Shown: positions 9,633 to 22,231, counted from the stretch's first letter. The stretch is 64,000 nucleotides of DNA from Nannobrachium achirus (GCA_963921795.1 OY997658.1:52529897-52593896); one strand, 5' to 3'. Notes: generated by a model from the sequence alone, not told the origin. Numbers and translations are program-made.

Positions 9633-10736
9633 CTGTGGTCTAAAGTAGTGGCTTGCGAAATGACTGCCCCAGTGTCAGACTCAGTCACATATACATCCAG
9701 CTATACACATTAAAGTGCTAAGCTTGAAAAGAAAAATATAAACCTGGACTTTCTTAATATTACAATATTGTAAAAGATATTTGCTGTCAGTGTATCGATA
9801 CGATAAGAGGGAGTAAGACGATACATCGCGGTTAAAATTCTTTTTGGCCCACCTGCATACAGACCGCATAGGCCGACAGTATTTGAGGGGGGGAAAGGAC
9901 TGCAGTGTTAGACCGCATGCGTCCGTTTGTTTGTTTGTTTTTTGAAGTTTTATTTTTTACAATATATTCCATCTACAGACTGCTTGTACTAATGGATTCA
10001 GTGTACAACACAGGGGGATATTTTGCTCCAATTTCCTGTAATGGATTGTGTTCATAAAAAAAAAAAAATCTAAACGAGCGAGTCGTCTTTGATTGATTTC
10101 AAAGCGAGCCCACTCCTGTCCTGATAATGAGATCAGAGTTAGATGTCACTGTCCATCCCTTTTCCAGTGACCACGGGTGACGTGACTGATCGGTGTCAGC
10201 CCACGCCTTGATGAACATGTCACTCGGACAGGCTCCCCCAGTGACAACACCCTCATCCTGTCCCCTGTCGCACGGGCCACTGCTCACCTGATTTACCACC
10301 CTCCCTGAATGCTCCACGTGTCCTCATCATCTTTTAAAGGCCACCCAAGTGTCATTTACTGTGCCATGCTTGACTTGAATCCACGGAAATGAAGCCAGAG
10401 AGGGTGAATTATTACCCACACTGACTTTTAGACTCATTGAGACCATTATAGTATGGCATGGAAAAGAGCGACCGTGCACAGCAATTCCAATGGGTGAATG
10501 CTGCGATCCAAGGACCCCCACCCACCACCATCACCCCCATCCCCTGACATGCACACAAAATAAATACGTATAAATTGAGGATGGGGGCCGAACGTGATGG
10601 CACTTGACCTTAAATGTCAAGGTGAAAGGATTTCAAGGATTGCGAATGTGGAACAAAACGGTATGTACGGTAAGTATGGTCTGTGTTTGCATTCTGTTTT
10701 CCGTTCGTTTTGTATTTATCATCTAAAATATGTACT
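9633..10736. other. Unassigned sequence
   Basis: No recognisable repeat, exon or RNA gene apart from short homopolymers. Confidence 0.35.
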
Positions 10737-10825
10737 AAACTAGTGAAAACAGCCGATCTACAAGCACACAATGCCTCGCATCGCGAGGCGTTGTGTGCTT
10801 GTAGATCGGCTGTTTTCACTAGTTT
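10737..10825. repeat. TACAAGC hairpin P5 (CACAC subfamily)
   Basis: An 89-bp near-perfect palindrome. AAACTAGTGAAAACAGCCGA opens the left arm and TCGGCTGTTTTCACTAGTTT closes the right. Both arms have CACAC/GTGTG where most copies have CTCAC/GTGAG. The flanks (TTTGTATTTATCAT on the left, TTTCTGCCCGACAGTGACGA on the right) recur inverted around P13 at 61472, so P5 and P13 sit in copies of one larger repeat. Confidence 0.85.
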
Positions 10826-11129
10826 TGTGCGACAGTCTTGTAACTTGGAAATACAAGGTTTCTGCCCGACAGTGACGACATTTTAGTGATTATGTTGCGA
10901 GGAAAACGTTGCGATAATAGTCATTTTGGTTAGAACGGACTGAAAATAACTTTGTACTTCAAGTTTAAAATGATACTAAATATTTTTTCAAGTGTCCAAA
11001 TAAATTCCAAATATTATCAAATTATCTCGCGGCACCCCTGGACTGCCGTCACGGCACCCCTGGGTGCCCCGTCACCCACTTTGAAAACCCCTGACCTACC
11101 GCCCCCACCTACCGGCCACTCTACCCGGT

Positions 11130-11315
11130 TCCCGGGCTCCCCCAGAGTTAGTGTCAAAGTGTCCTTGAGCAAGACTCTGGACCCCTAATTGCTCCCGATG
11201 TGCAGGTTGGTGTGCCTTGCATGGTTTCCTCCACCATCGGTGTATGAATATGTGTGTGAATGTAATGCGCTTGGATAAAAAGCACTATATAAATGCACCA
11301 TTTACCGTTTTACAT
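11130..11315 (+). repeat. Dispersed retroposon-like tail, copy 1
   Basis: The order GTCCTTGAGCAAGACTCTG, CATGGTTTCCTCCACCATCG, GTGTATGAAT and CACTATATAAATGCACCATT is repeated at about 51818-52000. The ending resembles 3' tails of teleost LINE- or SINE-derived repeats, but I cannot name the family with confidence. Confidence 0.6.
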
Positions 11316-11960
11316 TTTATAAAGACAGACCTCCATTGGCGAGATATGTACGCAGCACCCCTCTGCCCCCGCAATGCCCACTCACGTCAAAGTAACGCAA
11401 ACGGACAGCACGAGCTCGCAGCCATGGCAGCATGACCAAAGTGATGGTGAATGTCAGCCTATCTTGGCCTATTAGGCCGGGCCTTGATCGTTACTCTGCC
11501 TTCAGAGACAACTCTTACTTCAGAACTATTTCAATATTCCATCCCAGGTCCACGAGTCACCAGCCAGTTCATTTATATCACTACACCAGCATCAACTCTG
11601 CAGTGATGTAAAAAGGTACTCACATTTCATTCATTTAAAGGCCCGCTGACACGCCCCGAAATTATAATAGTATGATACAGTAGGTCACGTGGTCTCTCTG
11701 AAAACGGTCTGAAATAGTCTGAAACTCATGTCACAGTGTAATCTACCCCTCGCCCCCCAACAACAGCTGACCAGTAGAGTAAGTAGTCTAAGTACAGTCA
11801 ATTAATTTGATTGGCTTATAATTGCACATTCTCACAATGACATCATAAACATATTAACTAATATTTTAAGATTACTTTTTAAAGTGACAGTACCCCTTTA
11901 GATGACAGTCCTACTTTAAGTAAAAGTATCAATGCTGCAGCAATACAGAAATACTCTGTA

Positions 11961-12144
11961 AGGGTGCACACACACCAAAATACCTATGTAATCCGCATTC
12001 CACCAATCCATTTCAATGAGAAGGGGGCGGTTTCATGCCAGTAGAGGATTTCTGAAAAAAAAAAAAAAAAAAACGCTCAATTCTCATTGAAATGCATTGG
12101 CGGAATGTGGATTCCACATTCATATTTTCATGTGTGTGCACCCT
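11961..12144. mobile_element. 184-bp TA-flanked palindromic MITE (Q1)
   Basis: It is flanked by TA at 11959-11960 and 12145-12146. The ends are AGGGTGCACACACACCAAAA and a reversed equivalent ending GCACCCT. The body is an inverted repeat around CATTTCAATGAGAAGGG with an A-rich centre (about 19 A). A related copy occupies the same site of another family-1 MITE at about 25267-25449. The TA duplication suggests Tc1/mariner-type mobilisation. Confidence 0.8.
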
Positions 12145-12285
12145 TACAAGTAAAAGTCCAGAATTAAAAATGTACTTGAATAAAGTACAAAAGTATTGGC
12201 ATCAAAATGTACTTAAAGTACCAAAAGTAAAAGTACTCATTATGCAGAATGTCCCATTTCACAAGTTTTCAAATGTATACAAATC

Positions 12286-12352
12286 TTTTGAAAATAGACC
12301 AGCTCACAATGCGACGCATCACAACACATTGTGAGCTTGTAGATCGGCTATT
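12286..12352. repeat. TACAAGC hairpin P6, partial left arm
   Basis: The left arm TTTTGAAAATAGACC jumps to AGCTCACAATGCGACGC, losing the GATCTACA block. The right arm ATTGTGAGCTTGTAGATCGG is intact. Confidence 0.65.
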
Positions 12353-12356
12353 TACA

Positions 12357-12978
12357 GTACAAATGGCCTAAATGTATTGGCCAGAGTTGTTCTCTGCATT
12401 CTGTAACAGTCTTCAGATGTGATTAACAGTGAGTTGTTTGTTGTATCCGTGATGTTGCACAAACCCATCTCCTAGACTGTATTCATCAGCAGATTTTGTT
12501 AATCCGTGGAACTGTACAATGATGCATCGCTCCCATTTTGCCATTATAAATGTTCAACATCTTATGATTATGCAGAGGGAAGTGCTTCTTTCTCATCCAG
12601 TCACAGGAGCATGAAAGAAGAAGAAACGTGGAGGAAATTGGAGTCACTTTTCTAATGTAGCTGCACTCCTTAGTGCCTCTAAATCACCCCTAATGGACTG
12701 CATACTGGATCAATCATTCATTCTGTTTTTCCCCTTCTGGATCTGTCCACAGCTTCGCTTTGGTGCTTTAATGAGCCATTACATTTCCTATCAGACATTC
12801 ACTATCTTGATGTGTAGCAAGGGTGTGTGCGTGTGAGTGTGTGAGTGAGCGCGCACGCGACCGTGTGTGTGTCATTTTGATTGGTGCAAACGTGCATGCA
12901 TGTTAGACAGGGAGTGTGTGAGTGGGTGAGTGTGTGCGTGCGGGCATGGGTTTTTGTAAGTGCAATATGTGTCTATTA
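12357..12978. other. Unassigned sequence
   Basis: No repeat family or exon recognised; a short interrupted GT-rich stretch lies near 12820-12870. Confidence 0.35.
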
Positions 12979-13316
12979 AGGGTGCAACAATACTTGTACC
13001 GGTATCGAACCGTTCAATACGAGGGTGTACCGAACCGAATGACCCTGTACCGAACAATACAATACAATACCACTCCACATCCACATTCACCTGGAACCCC
13101 CTCAAGGACCCCTAGGGGTCCACAGAGCCCACTTAGAGAACCACTACCTTAGAGGCCGGGTACCGTATTGTTCAAAGTTAAAACAAAAAATGACGTAGTT
13201 ATAAAAATACATTTATAAATCAAGGACATTTCTGTTTATTTTTTGTCGGAAAAGTATCGAACCGCAACATAAAAATATCGAACCGAACCAAACCGTGAAT
13301 TTTGTAAACCGCTGCA
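12979..13316. mobile_element. hAT-like MITE of the GGTGCAACAATAC type, interrupted
   Basis: It starts with GGTGCAACAATACTTGTACC and contains repeated ATCGAACCG motifs near both ends, a signature I know from abundant fish MITEs. The middle (about 13070-13155) holds another fragment ending CTTAGAGAACCACTACC, which looks like a hAT CAGTGGTTCTC terminus in reverse. Confidence 0.5.
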
Positions 13317-13903
13317 AGCTTAGTGTCTATGTATGTGTTTATGCATGTGGGCAATGGGCATGTACTGATTGTACTTTCTTTCTTGTGGTTGATTATCTCC
13401 ACAGAGGTTTTGAGAGAGCAGAGATCCCCTCTCACTTGTCAAATTTTTCGGTGTGGATCGCGGCCGTACAACAAAGAATAATCTAGGCTTTACTCTCACA
13501 CATCCGTCTCTCTGCGGTCGACACCAGGCATGCTCATAATTGACTTGCACTGCCACACGGGTCGTAATCTTCGCTCATCTGCCTTGCTAATGTACAACTA
13601 AGCATTCTTGACCTTGACGCTGTGATCCTTTCGACACGGCAACCACACAGACGAAACGTTGCTGACTTGCTCCCAGGGCTGCTTTAATGGACTGACAGTG
13701 AATGGTTATAGTGTACTGCCTTGTAACTTTGCGGGCTAATGTGCCTATACACGGAAAAGATGAGATTTGAGCTCTATACAACGCAGATTTCCAGCATTGT
13801 TCTATTACAAAAGAATCCACCACCATCTCAAATGAGAATGTTAGCACTCTTTCAAAATATAAATAGTACATTAAAGGGAGACAGGGAAAGGGGTAAGAAA
13901 TAG

Positions 13904-14110
13904 GCAGGGCCGGACTAGGACATAAATTCAGCCCTGGCATCTTGGCCCAGACCGGCCCACAACAACCGGCGCGAACCGAACATAGAAGATCTAAAAGCCC
14001 AGCTGTTAAATATTTGGGTAGAATTCCTGGGCCATAGTAGCCTGTCATTTTGGGAAGAGAGTCTGGGGTTACAGGGAGAGATTCCATTTCTGGGGGGCGG
14101 GCTAAAGCCT
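13904..14110. mobile_element. hAT-like MITE fragment (CAGGGCCGGACTAGG)
   Basis: CAGGGCCGGACTAGGACATA and TTGGCCCAGACCGGCCCACA match the start of a widespread fish hAT MITE as I remember it. The other end is not visible. The 166-residue minus-strand frame crossing it (13587-14087) has no recognisable domain. Confidence 0.45.
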
Positions 14111-14184
14111 GATGAGCTCAGCCAGCCCGAGAACGTCAAAGGGGTTGTGCAATAAGATAATTGATTGGGCCATACAAGTGTCAA

Positions 14185-14315
14185 GACCTCGTTAGTGTTC
14201 TCTCTAATCAATGAAAGCATCAAAGACAACTACCTGTTGTGATGCCTGTGACCTCGTTAGTGTTCTCTCTAATCAATGAAAGCATCAAAGACAACTACCT
14301 GTTTGATGCCTGTCA
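14185..14315. repeat. 66-bp tandem duplication
   Basis: GACCTCGTTAGTGTTCTCTC through CAACTACCTG is repeated in tandem almost without change, with period about 66 bp. The near identity implies a recent event. Confidence 0.9.
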
Positions 14316-14426
14316 TAGAGGGGTGGGGGAGGGAGGAATGTTTTTGTGTCCACACATCCTAGAGCCCTGATTGACTAACCCTTTCTGGTGGCTGGTGGAA
14401 ATGGATTCTCGATCGTGAGGCTCCAG

Positions 14427-14520
14427 ACCACACTACACCACCACTACCGCCAGGGGGTGGTGTTGTGCGGTCTGGTTTATTAAGTTAACCAGGTTTATTA
14501 AGTTAACCAGGCTAAGTATT
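14427..14520. repeat. Dispersed repeat TTAACCAGACCG, copy 2 (inverted)
   Basis: It holds CCAGACCACACTACACCACC, CGCCAGGGGGTGGTG and GCGGTCTGG, the inverted counterpart of 4339-4400. At its end a 19-bp unit, TTTATTAAGTTAACCAGG, is duplicated in tandem. Confidence 0.5.
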
Positions 14521-15619
14521 CAGATGATGTCTCTGCTCTGTGGGACGGGAACATATTTGTGTGTGGTACAGTACATGTACAGTATGTAACAACATATTTG
14601 TTTTTGTAATTTTTGAATAATATTTGAAGAAAACTTAGGTCAGGCTTTAGAAGGTGATTTTAGAATTGGTTTCAGGCCTAAATGGGTTAAGTGTCAACCG
14701 AGACTGCACGCCATGCAATTGATCTTTTCTGCCTCTGTCTTTATATTTGGATTAGTTTGGATTTGAAATGAGTTTCTCCTCATCCACATTTGTACCATTC
14801 AAAGACCTGACATCACCAGCTATGTGCAAAGAAAGACAGGATCAGTGTACTGCGTTTCACAGACAAACTTATTTTTGGATCGGTGCAAACATTTAATACT
14901 AAATGAAAACCGACTTGTTTACCAAAAGAGAATTTAAATGCAGTCAAACTGTGAAAACACAAACGGGCACACACAGTGCAATAGTTTGAAATAAAATGTA
15001 GGCCTAATTACCTTACTGCAACTCGTCAAAGTCTTGATGCCAAATACACATTGTATTTTGGTGTTCTGTGCCTCGCGTTAATGCTCAAAAATAGCACCGG
15101 GCTCTGAAAGACGCACGAACAGGCTTTGACACACCCACATCGACGCCTCCAGTTTGTCTACAGCCGCCGAAAACAATGTTTGCTGATGTGAGTGTCTGAC
15201 ACTTTCTATCTGTCAGAGCCGCTCCACCACTGCTGAGAGTCTTATGAAGTCTGGATGGATAACTCAGAACACAATTTTAACTCAAAGCAAAAAGGCATAT
15301 TTATTCCAACTGAATATGTGCATCTTTCCAAAACACATCAAAACGCGTAATTATATTCAGGGTTGCCTTCATGGCCTGATGTGGTCCCGGTCCGATTCCC
15401 ACTGCAAGATGCACGATTTAAGACTTCCGATGGGCCTGACTTTCAAGACGGTCACACCAACAGGACACAGTTGAGACACATTACACAGGTCAAGGCTGCT
15501 GAACACCTTGATCCCACCGCCTCATTAAACAATAGGCCACTTACTGAGGTGGTGGTGGCGGTCTCTGCGCGTCCAAGCCTGCTCTTGGGTTGGCGGAGAA
15601 AGGAACAAAAAAATAGGAA

Positions 15620-15655
<36 letters not shown>

Positions 15656-16039
15656 ACAAACAGGTGTGCAGGGAACTTGAAGTGGTAGGTGCTTATGTAG
15701 ACAGATATGTCCCAGAATATAACCTTACATGCTCATATTTCAACTAACATTACAAACAACTAGAAGCTCGGCCGCCCTTCTAGTCGGGGCCCGGCCTACT
15801 CGGGAATGATGTAAATAGGGAATGAATGTCCCACCCTTTAATGCAAACCCATTTATACCTGTTGTCATAGGACCCGTTTTGACCATCTGTTTGCCTGTGT
15901 CCATTTATGCCCATATATATGCCCATATCTCTTTTTCAGACCGAAGGCCTGAAATGTGATATACATTTATATTGTCAGGACCTCAGGAAAGACAACCTTG
16001 CTGAGAAAGTGATGTTTTTTGATTGTTTCGTCATCTTGA
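14521..16039. other. Unassigned sequence
   Basis: No coding exon or repeat with a visible partner, apart from the GAAA microsatellite listed separately. Confidence 0.3.
15616..15656. repeat. (GAAA)n microsatellite
   Basis: About nine GAAA units. Confidence 0.95.
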
Positions 16040-16375
16040 GCAAGAATACGGATGCTTGCTTTGCCACCCGTGGGAATGATGTCCCTCCGGTTGTTAGGCA
16101 ATACCCATAATACCCGTTGTACGGGTATTGCCTGGCGGACATCAGTCTGATGTCAGAATGAGTCTGCATTTTTTGGGTCAAAGTTGATCCCATTAATAGT
16201 CTTTAAAAGACAAAGACACTGTAGCCAAAGTGCCAATATTTATTTTAGGACGCAGAGGGAAAGTTGCTCCCATGCCAAAGCGCCAGCGCTCGCCCAGCAG
16301 TCTGCTGTCACCCAGGCAGATGTGTGCACGCGCCCATGTGCACAACCTCACCCTTTAGGACGAGGTCTCCCTAAT
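16040..16375 (+). repeat. Dispersed repeat shared with 47755-48180
   Basis: GGGTCAAAGTTGATCCCATT, AATAGTCTTTAAAAGA, AAGTGCCAATATTTATTTTA, GGACGCAGAGGGAA and CACGCGCCCATGTGCAC occur in the same order at both places. A hairpin, CAATACCC against GGGTATTG, lies near 16100-16130. The copy at 47.8 kb carries an extra insertion of about 150 bp. Confidence 0.7.
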
Positions 16376-17032
16376 AAGTGTCAATTTGGGGGTCAGAAAG
16401 TTTGACAATCACTATTCTAAATCTCATAAATTGAACCTTGACTGCCTGCCTCCCTCTCGCTCTTTGCCTCTCCCACACAAGCGTAATTTGATAGGGTTTT
16501 TGGGTTTTCTAGTGGCGAAAATAAAATTTGTTTTTAATAGGCCTAAATAAAAAAATGCGCCCATATCTACATAAATTCTTGCACAGAGCTCTGCCCTGTA
16601 GTTTTTCATTTGGCTAATCACCACAGTTATTAGCTTATGATTGCCACTGTGGATTAATCATTGTAGTTTGCGCTTAAATTGCGCAAAGACAACAGACCCG
16701 GGCCCCTTTGATCAGGGCCCCCTTGATCTGAAAACCCATGGGGAATAAGGTCTAATTTCGCCACTGCTCTCCCATACTCCCTCTCTCCCTCCGCCCCTCA
16801 ACCTCTCTATGTCTCCCTGTCCTTCTTCTTTCTCCTAGCTCCCCTGTTGTTCAAGAAGAATATGGAGACACATACAGTATGGAGCACTGTGACCTTGAAC
16901 TCTCCCCCCAGGGAAGAATATTCTTCCAGTTTACAACAGTGCTCATTGTGGCATGTTTGAACACACGAGGGTTGTCACTAATACCGTACATGTCTGGACC
17001 TTATCCCGAGAGGCCATTCCCTGAGCCCCCCC

Positions 17033-17133
<101 letters not shown>

Positions 17134-17237
17134 CATCTCCTCAAGGGCTTTTTGTGAAGGCTCATCTGACAGCATTCAGCTACAAGGCCATTATTATTAT
17201 TGTCAATATGAAAGGAGGGATCGAGCATGCAGTGCAC

Positions 17238-17856
17238 TAGCTCTGGTCCTCTGTTAGGAGCGTTGCTCCTCCCATGGACTGAGACTTTAATTACTCCACC
17301 TGCGCCCTCTACAGATCTGTCTCTTATAATTGACCGTTGGTCAGATCTGTAGAAAGTGGTGGTGAGTAAATACAAAATAATTTCCGTCTGGCGGAGATAT
17401 TTTATTGTCTGCCCCAAAAGTGTATTAAAGTGCCCCAAAAGTGTACTTCTCGGGTGGGATCCTGAGAAGTTTCCCACCGGGAAGAATATAGTCTTTCAAC
17501 AACACAAAACAGCATTTGTTTTGATGAGTAGTGCATCCTTCGCAGCTTTTACATCTGCCATATAGAGAGCCTCCTTACCTTTTCTTTCCTGGCTTGGCAC
17601 GGCTCAAGAATCCAACAAAGCCAAGCTGTGGAGGGTAACCACCATTGGGTCTAAGCTCTGTGGGATGCAGAGCTCTGCCCTTCAGCACTTCAATTCTATA
17701 TAAAAGGTAAAAAAGAATTCTAAACTTAGGCTAACAGGGATTTAAAAGAAAGCAAAGTCCTCTCACTGGTAGTGTGATTTTCAGTCCATGGCAAATGCGC
17801 CGCTCCTAACAACAGAGACTTAGCGAGAACTCGCTAACGCCCTGGACCAGAGCTAA
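17238..17856. mobile_element. 619-bp hAT-like element with 8-bp target duplication
   Basis: CAGTGCAC flanks both sides (17230-17237 and 17857-17864). Terminal inverted repeats are TAGCTCTGGTCC and, reversed, TTAGCTCTGGTCC. Homology continues inward through CTCTGTTAGGAGCG and CCATGGACTGA, with the right arm carrying an extra small hairpin (TTAGCGAG/CTCGCTAA). Eight-base duplications fit hAT. No transposase is encoded. Confidence 0.8.
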
Positions 17857-18264
17857 CAGTGCACATAAGGGAACTACTTGAAACTTGCTGGGTTATTCCT
17901 CCCAGAAAGAGCGAATACACTTCCCGGGACCGGCGCCTGCTGCGGCGTCGCCAGAAGTGCCGACAACAGCCGTGGCAATGATTCCTATGCCGCTGCAATT
18001 ATACCTAATCCGCGGCACAGCCGGACAGACTAGGCAACGGAGCTGCGTCTGCCGCGTCTGCCGCTGTTGCCCCCCCTCCACGCACGCACATTCGCTGTCC
18101 CTCTATTCTTCTCCTCTTGTCTTTGTGTTGCCTATTGCATTCTATCCTAACAAAATTACACCTAAGAGGAGGTCACATACAATGATGCTACCGGTATGCA
18201 TTCAGGTTGGGTTGATTGACAGCAGATGAGGTGACTGAAGGAAAGATAGAGGGAGAGACATATA

Positions 18265-19279
18265 GTCCGGCTGCCAACTTAGCATTTATGCTAAGTTGGT
18301 ATCATAGGTATGATATTTGGTATATAGTTTTTTTCGTATTGGCCTAAAATGTTGTCTATATTATATATGTTCATGAAACCACCTGCTGACGGCCTGTCAG
18401 CATTGAGCAATTTATTTTATAGGGGGTTAAAGTTTGGGCCCATCACTTACTATACACAGGAAGAAAAGACCCCCAAACAAATCTGCTTTAAGTAGCATGT
18501 GAGGGGTCAAACTAGGGGTTTATAATTATTCTGAATCCATTGCAAGCGTTTGTTTTGCATGAAAAACCTTCCTTGGGCTTAAAAAGCCCCCCACGAAATT
18601 GTGAAAAGTGACGACTCATCACTAAACCATATTTTTATTTGTCTGTTTTTAGGCCAAGGAATGTTTTTCATTCCAAACCAATGCTTGCAATGGATTCAGA
18701 ATAATTATAAACCCCTAGTTTGACCCCTCAGGCCCTCACATGCTACTTAAAGCAGATTTTGGGGGGTATTTCTTTCCTTTTATAGTATAGTGTATAGTAA
18801 ATGAATGGGCCCCACACTTTTACCCCCATAAAATAAATTGCTCAATGCTGATAGGCGGTCAGCAGGTGGATTCATGACGGTGCACCGGATGTATATAGAC
18901 AATATTTTAGGCCAATAAAAAAAACGATATACCATGTTCCATACCCCACCTCAGCCCCGAAAAAACTGTCAAAAGTGATGACTCATCACGAAATCATATT
19001 TTTGTGAGTCTGTTTTTAGGCCAAGGAATGTTTTTCATGCCAAACCAATGCTTGCAATGGATTCAGAATAATTATAAACTCCTAGTTTTTTTCTTTATAG
19101 TATAGTGTATAGTAAGTGATGGGCCCAAACTTTTACCCCTATAAAATAAATTGCTCAATGCTGACAGGCCATCAGCAGGTGGTTTCATGAACGTATATAT
19201 AGATTAGACAACATTTGAGGCCAATAAAAAAAACGATATACCAAATATCATACCTATGATACCAAGGTGGCAGCCGGAC
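18265..19279. mobile_element. 1,015-bp TA-flanked foldback element
   Basis: TA flanks both ends (18263-18264, 19280-19281). The termini are GTCCGGCTGCCA and its inverse. Arms of more than 300 bp pair through GGTATCATAGGTATGATATT, CACCTGCTGACGGCCTGTCA, ATTGAGCAATTTATTTTATA and CTGAATCCATTGCAAGC. The right side holds two copies of the arm (about 18630-18930 and 18945-19279), so an arm has been duplicated. The interior is related to the palindromic element at 36466-37146. TA duplication suggests Tc1/mariner mobilisation. Confidence 0.85.
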
Positions 19280-19442
19280 TAATACAGCAGAGGCAGCGAA
19301 GGAAGACACATAAATCCCAGACACGACAACACTATATGTGGAACGTAACAGACAGTGGGTGAGAGACATACAAAGAGATTGAGCAAGAATAGGAGGGGGA
19401 TATGGAGAAGGGTGACGCGGGAAAGATAATCATCACCAGATA

Positions 19443-19444
19443 AG

Positions 19445-19514
<70 letters not shown>
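19443..19514. repeat. (GT)n microsatellite
   Basis: About 33 GT units after GTGTGTGCGT. Confidence 0.97.
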
Positions 19515-19515
<1 letters not shown>

Positions 19516-19920
19516 AATCTCACATTGGCTACTACTAAGCGGATCAGTGTCATATTGTCATAATTCCTGTGACAACCTGGCCAAGGCCAATTCTCTTTTG
19601 TTCTTCTTCTTTTATCCAAATGCCAGTTTAAACAGTCAGTCACACACACAGAAAAGGCCATAAGGTAAGTAAGTGCAATTGGACATTTTGGCCTAATGGT
19701 AGCACTAGAGGAAAGGCTAGAGTCCCCAGAAGAAAGCCAGACGCAGAGACACAAGGACAGACAACATAGCCATCCACAGAGACGGTCATTAGCGGGGCCA
19801 AAACATCAGAACTGGCACTTTACCTCTATCTTACAAACGAAGCTAGTGTGATTAAAATAATGCATAAGACCCGTTTCTGTAATTTGAGACCTTCACCAAA
19901 CTACTATTTTTTTATTGGTG

Positions 19921-19922
<2 letters not shown>

Positions 19923-19971
<49 letters not shown>
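19923..19971. repeat. (GA)n microsatellite
   Basis: About 24 GA units. Confidence 0.95.
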
Positions 19972-19974
<3 letters not shown>

Positions 19975-20060
19975 ATAATGGAGATTGCTGGAGTAGAAAG
20001 GTGAGGGCATGACGCTTCAATGCTTCAGTGCTATGCTATTGGCAACACAAACGCTGTTGA

Positions 20061-20160
20061 CCTGTGTGTGTTTGTGTGTGTGTGTGCGTGTGTGCGTGTG
20101 TGCGTGCGTGCGCGTGTGCGCGTGCGTGTGCGTGAGTGTGTGTGTGTCTGTGTGTGTGTT
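20061..20160. repeat. Imperfect (TG)n with CG-bearing variants
   Basis: TG repeat interrupted by GCGTGTGCGTGCGTGCGC-type units. A short (TC)n lies at about 20272-20292. Confidence 0.9.
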
Positions 20161-20640
20161 GGAAATCAGATTTAAGAAACCCTTTCAGAGGCTCCTCAGG
20201 GGGATTAATATTGTTCTGATGTTTAGGGTCTCTCTCTCGCTTTCCCCTCTCAGATCCGTCTGTCACTCACAATCTCTCTCTCTCTCTCTCTGTCTCCGTT
20301 TGTGCGTCCGTGGGTCTTTGATTGGGTGCCCATGAGCGACATATAAAGTCCCCCCTCCCCCGGTCCTTTCCCTGCGGTCCCTCGGTTGGTCTGCTGGATG
20401 ACTGTTCGCAGCGACGACGATGATTGCTCTGATTTTAATTGGGATGTTCCAGGGGTGCCACAGCTGTTAATCCAGCTGTCTCCCACTGGTTGAACGAAAG
20501 TTGTTCTCCACGAGACCTTTTGGTTGTTCTCACCTCTGCTCCCCCATTGTTTCTGGAAAGGCTTCACAAGGCCTTTATTGTCCTCTTCTGGGCCTTTCTG
20601 TTTCTTCTGTGAAACATCCTTGAGCTCTGAAATATATTTG

Positions 20641-22231
20641 TGTTAGGGGTCCCGCCTGTGACCCCAGGTGTATGGCACCCTGTCTTTTGGAACCCTGTGC
20701 ACTGTGTCTGCTGAGTGGAGAGAGAGAGGCATCCAGCTCCAAGATGGCCTTGGACTCAAATGCAGCTGGCCACGCTAACGAGCTGTTATCTTCTCTCTGT
20801 CTGGGAAACCAACCTTGGACTGAGCGTGAGTGAGACAGGTGCCCGTCCCTCCCTAACGTTCGGGCCGTGCTGTTATCTCTTATCACGTCAACATGAGATA
20901 TGACATCCTGGGAGAGAGGTGTTTCCCAGAAGCTTCTGATGTGAGAACGGACGACTCCCCAACCTGGCATGGATGGGGGAGTCTAGCCTGACCTTCACCG
21001 TCTCGATTATGAAAAGATGTGCGTGTTAGGGCATGTACGTGCACAGGCGCGTGACAACGTGTGTGTGCTAAAATATGTTCTGTGTGTAAATCACGTCACT
21101 GTGACTGCAACGGACTACTGTATAAAGGAGGCTGCTTCGTGTCTCCTGTTAGTTGTTCTTGGTGTTTTTAGAGAGTGTGTTGAGTTGTTGCAGCTATCCC
21201 CGGCCCGTTAGGGGTCGGGGATGGACCTTTTTGTACTTAGTGCAATTTCTGCACCACTTGTTCCTGTACTTAGAGAGACTTTGACTCTGTTAGATTCTCT
21301 GTTTTTAGTCAAGTACTTATATTGTACTCTTCATTATTTCATTGCCAATTACTGTATTGGTGGTTTTATATTTTGTAACTGTTTTTACCAGTAAAGCTTT
21401 TTATTATTCACTTTTATCTGGTGTCTGTCTGAACTCATTTTTTAAGAGTTTACTTTTTAAAGGTTTGACTTTCTCTCCTTCCCTACGGGGAAGGCTGCAC
21501 TCATGGGAGGAAGGTTTTGAACACCTTCAGGCACTCGAATCATCTCCTGGCTGTGGGACTGAGTGAGGCTTTTGGTAAGAATCAACAAGAGTGTTTTCTT
21601 AGGTAAAAGTCTTTTCACCTTCTCAGAAGCCAACTCAGCGCGTGCTGAGTTGGTGGGCGAGCTTGGCAGAATATAAGTACAAATCTCCAAACCCCTTAAA
21701 CCGGATGAACTGATGTTCACACTGGACGGTTTGTACTAATAAGTCAAGCGGCGTCGCTCCCGAGCCCCTGGTGAGAGCTAGGTGTCAGACTCATACTTTA
21801 CATGGTCTTTGTGGTTTGCATTCTCCATTCAGACCTAAGGTCTACATTTCTAAAGTAAGGTGCATATCTTGGTCTCTAAAATAAATAGTCGCTGTAGAAA
21901 GTAATAATATTCACCAGTTAAAGAGGGTCTCATTGATAGCTCAGCTTTCATTCAGAGAAGTGTATTTATGTTAGTGTTAAATAAGTATATGTAATGTAAA
22001 TATGTAAATATGTATATGTATATGTGTAATAGTAGGTTTATGCAAATGAGAAAGGTTATAACACCTGTTTGTGTTAACTTAAAGGTATAGTGTAGTGTTA
22101 GTGATAGTGATAGTGTTTTGTTAAAAAAGATCTGGTAACTTCTTGGGCTTAGGACCTGAGGAGGGTTCCGGACGGCGTCGGGGGGTCCCCTAATAGGTGA
22201 AGGGGTATCTAGTAACTCGGAGCTCATTACA
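20641..22231 (+). repeat. 5' LTR, 1,591 bp
   Basis: It starts TGTTAGGGGTCCCGCC and ends CTCATTACA directly before the primer binding site. TATAAAGG at 21121 could be the promoter and AGTAAAGC near 21391 a weak polyadenylation signal. This is long for an LTR; the 5' border is supported by the matching start at 23257. Confidence 0.65.

Larger units (their letters stand above)
11599..12356 (-). mobile_element. hAT MITE family-1, reverse orientation, carrying two nested insertions
   Basis: The terminus CAGTGATGTAAAAAGGTACT is at the left. After about 280 bp of unrelated sequence (about 11630-11912) the MITE resumes with AAGTAAAAGTATCAATGCTG. It is interrupted again by the palindromic element at 11961-12144 and resumes with CAAGTAAAAGTCCAGAATTA through to hairpin P6. 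The other end is missing. Confidence 0.75.
19280..20640. other. Microsatellite-rich unassigned sequence
   Basis: Apart from the GT, GA, TG and TC tracts nothing is supported. Confidence 0.4.

Noticed and set aside
13587..14087. 166-residue minus-strand frame
   Set aside because: It crosses a CAGGGCCGG hAT-type MITE and unrelated flank and shows no domain or repeat-free homology I recognise.
20575..20970. 131-residue minus-strand frame
   Set aside because: It lies inside the 5' LTR antisense to the element and contains nothing recognisable.
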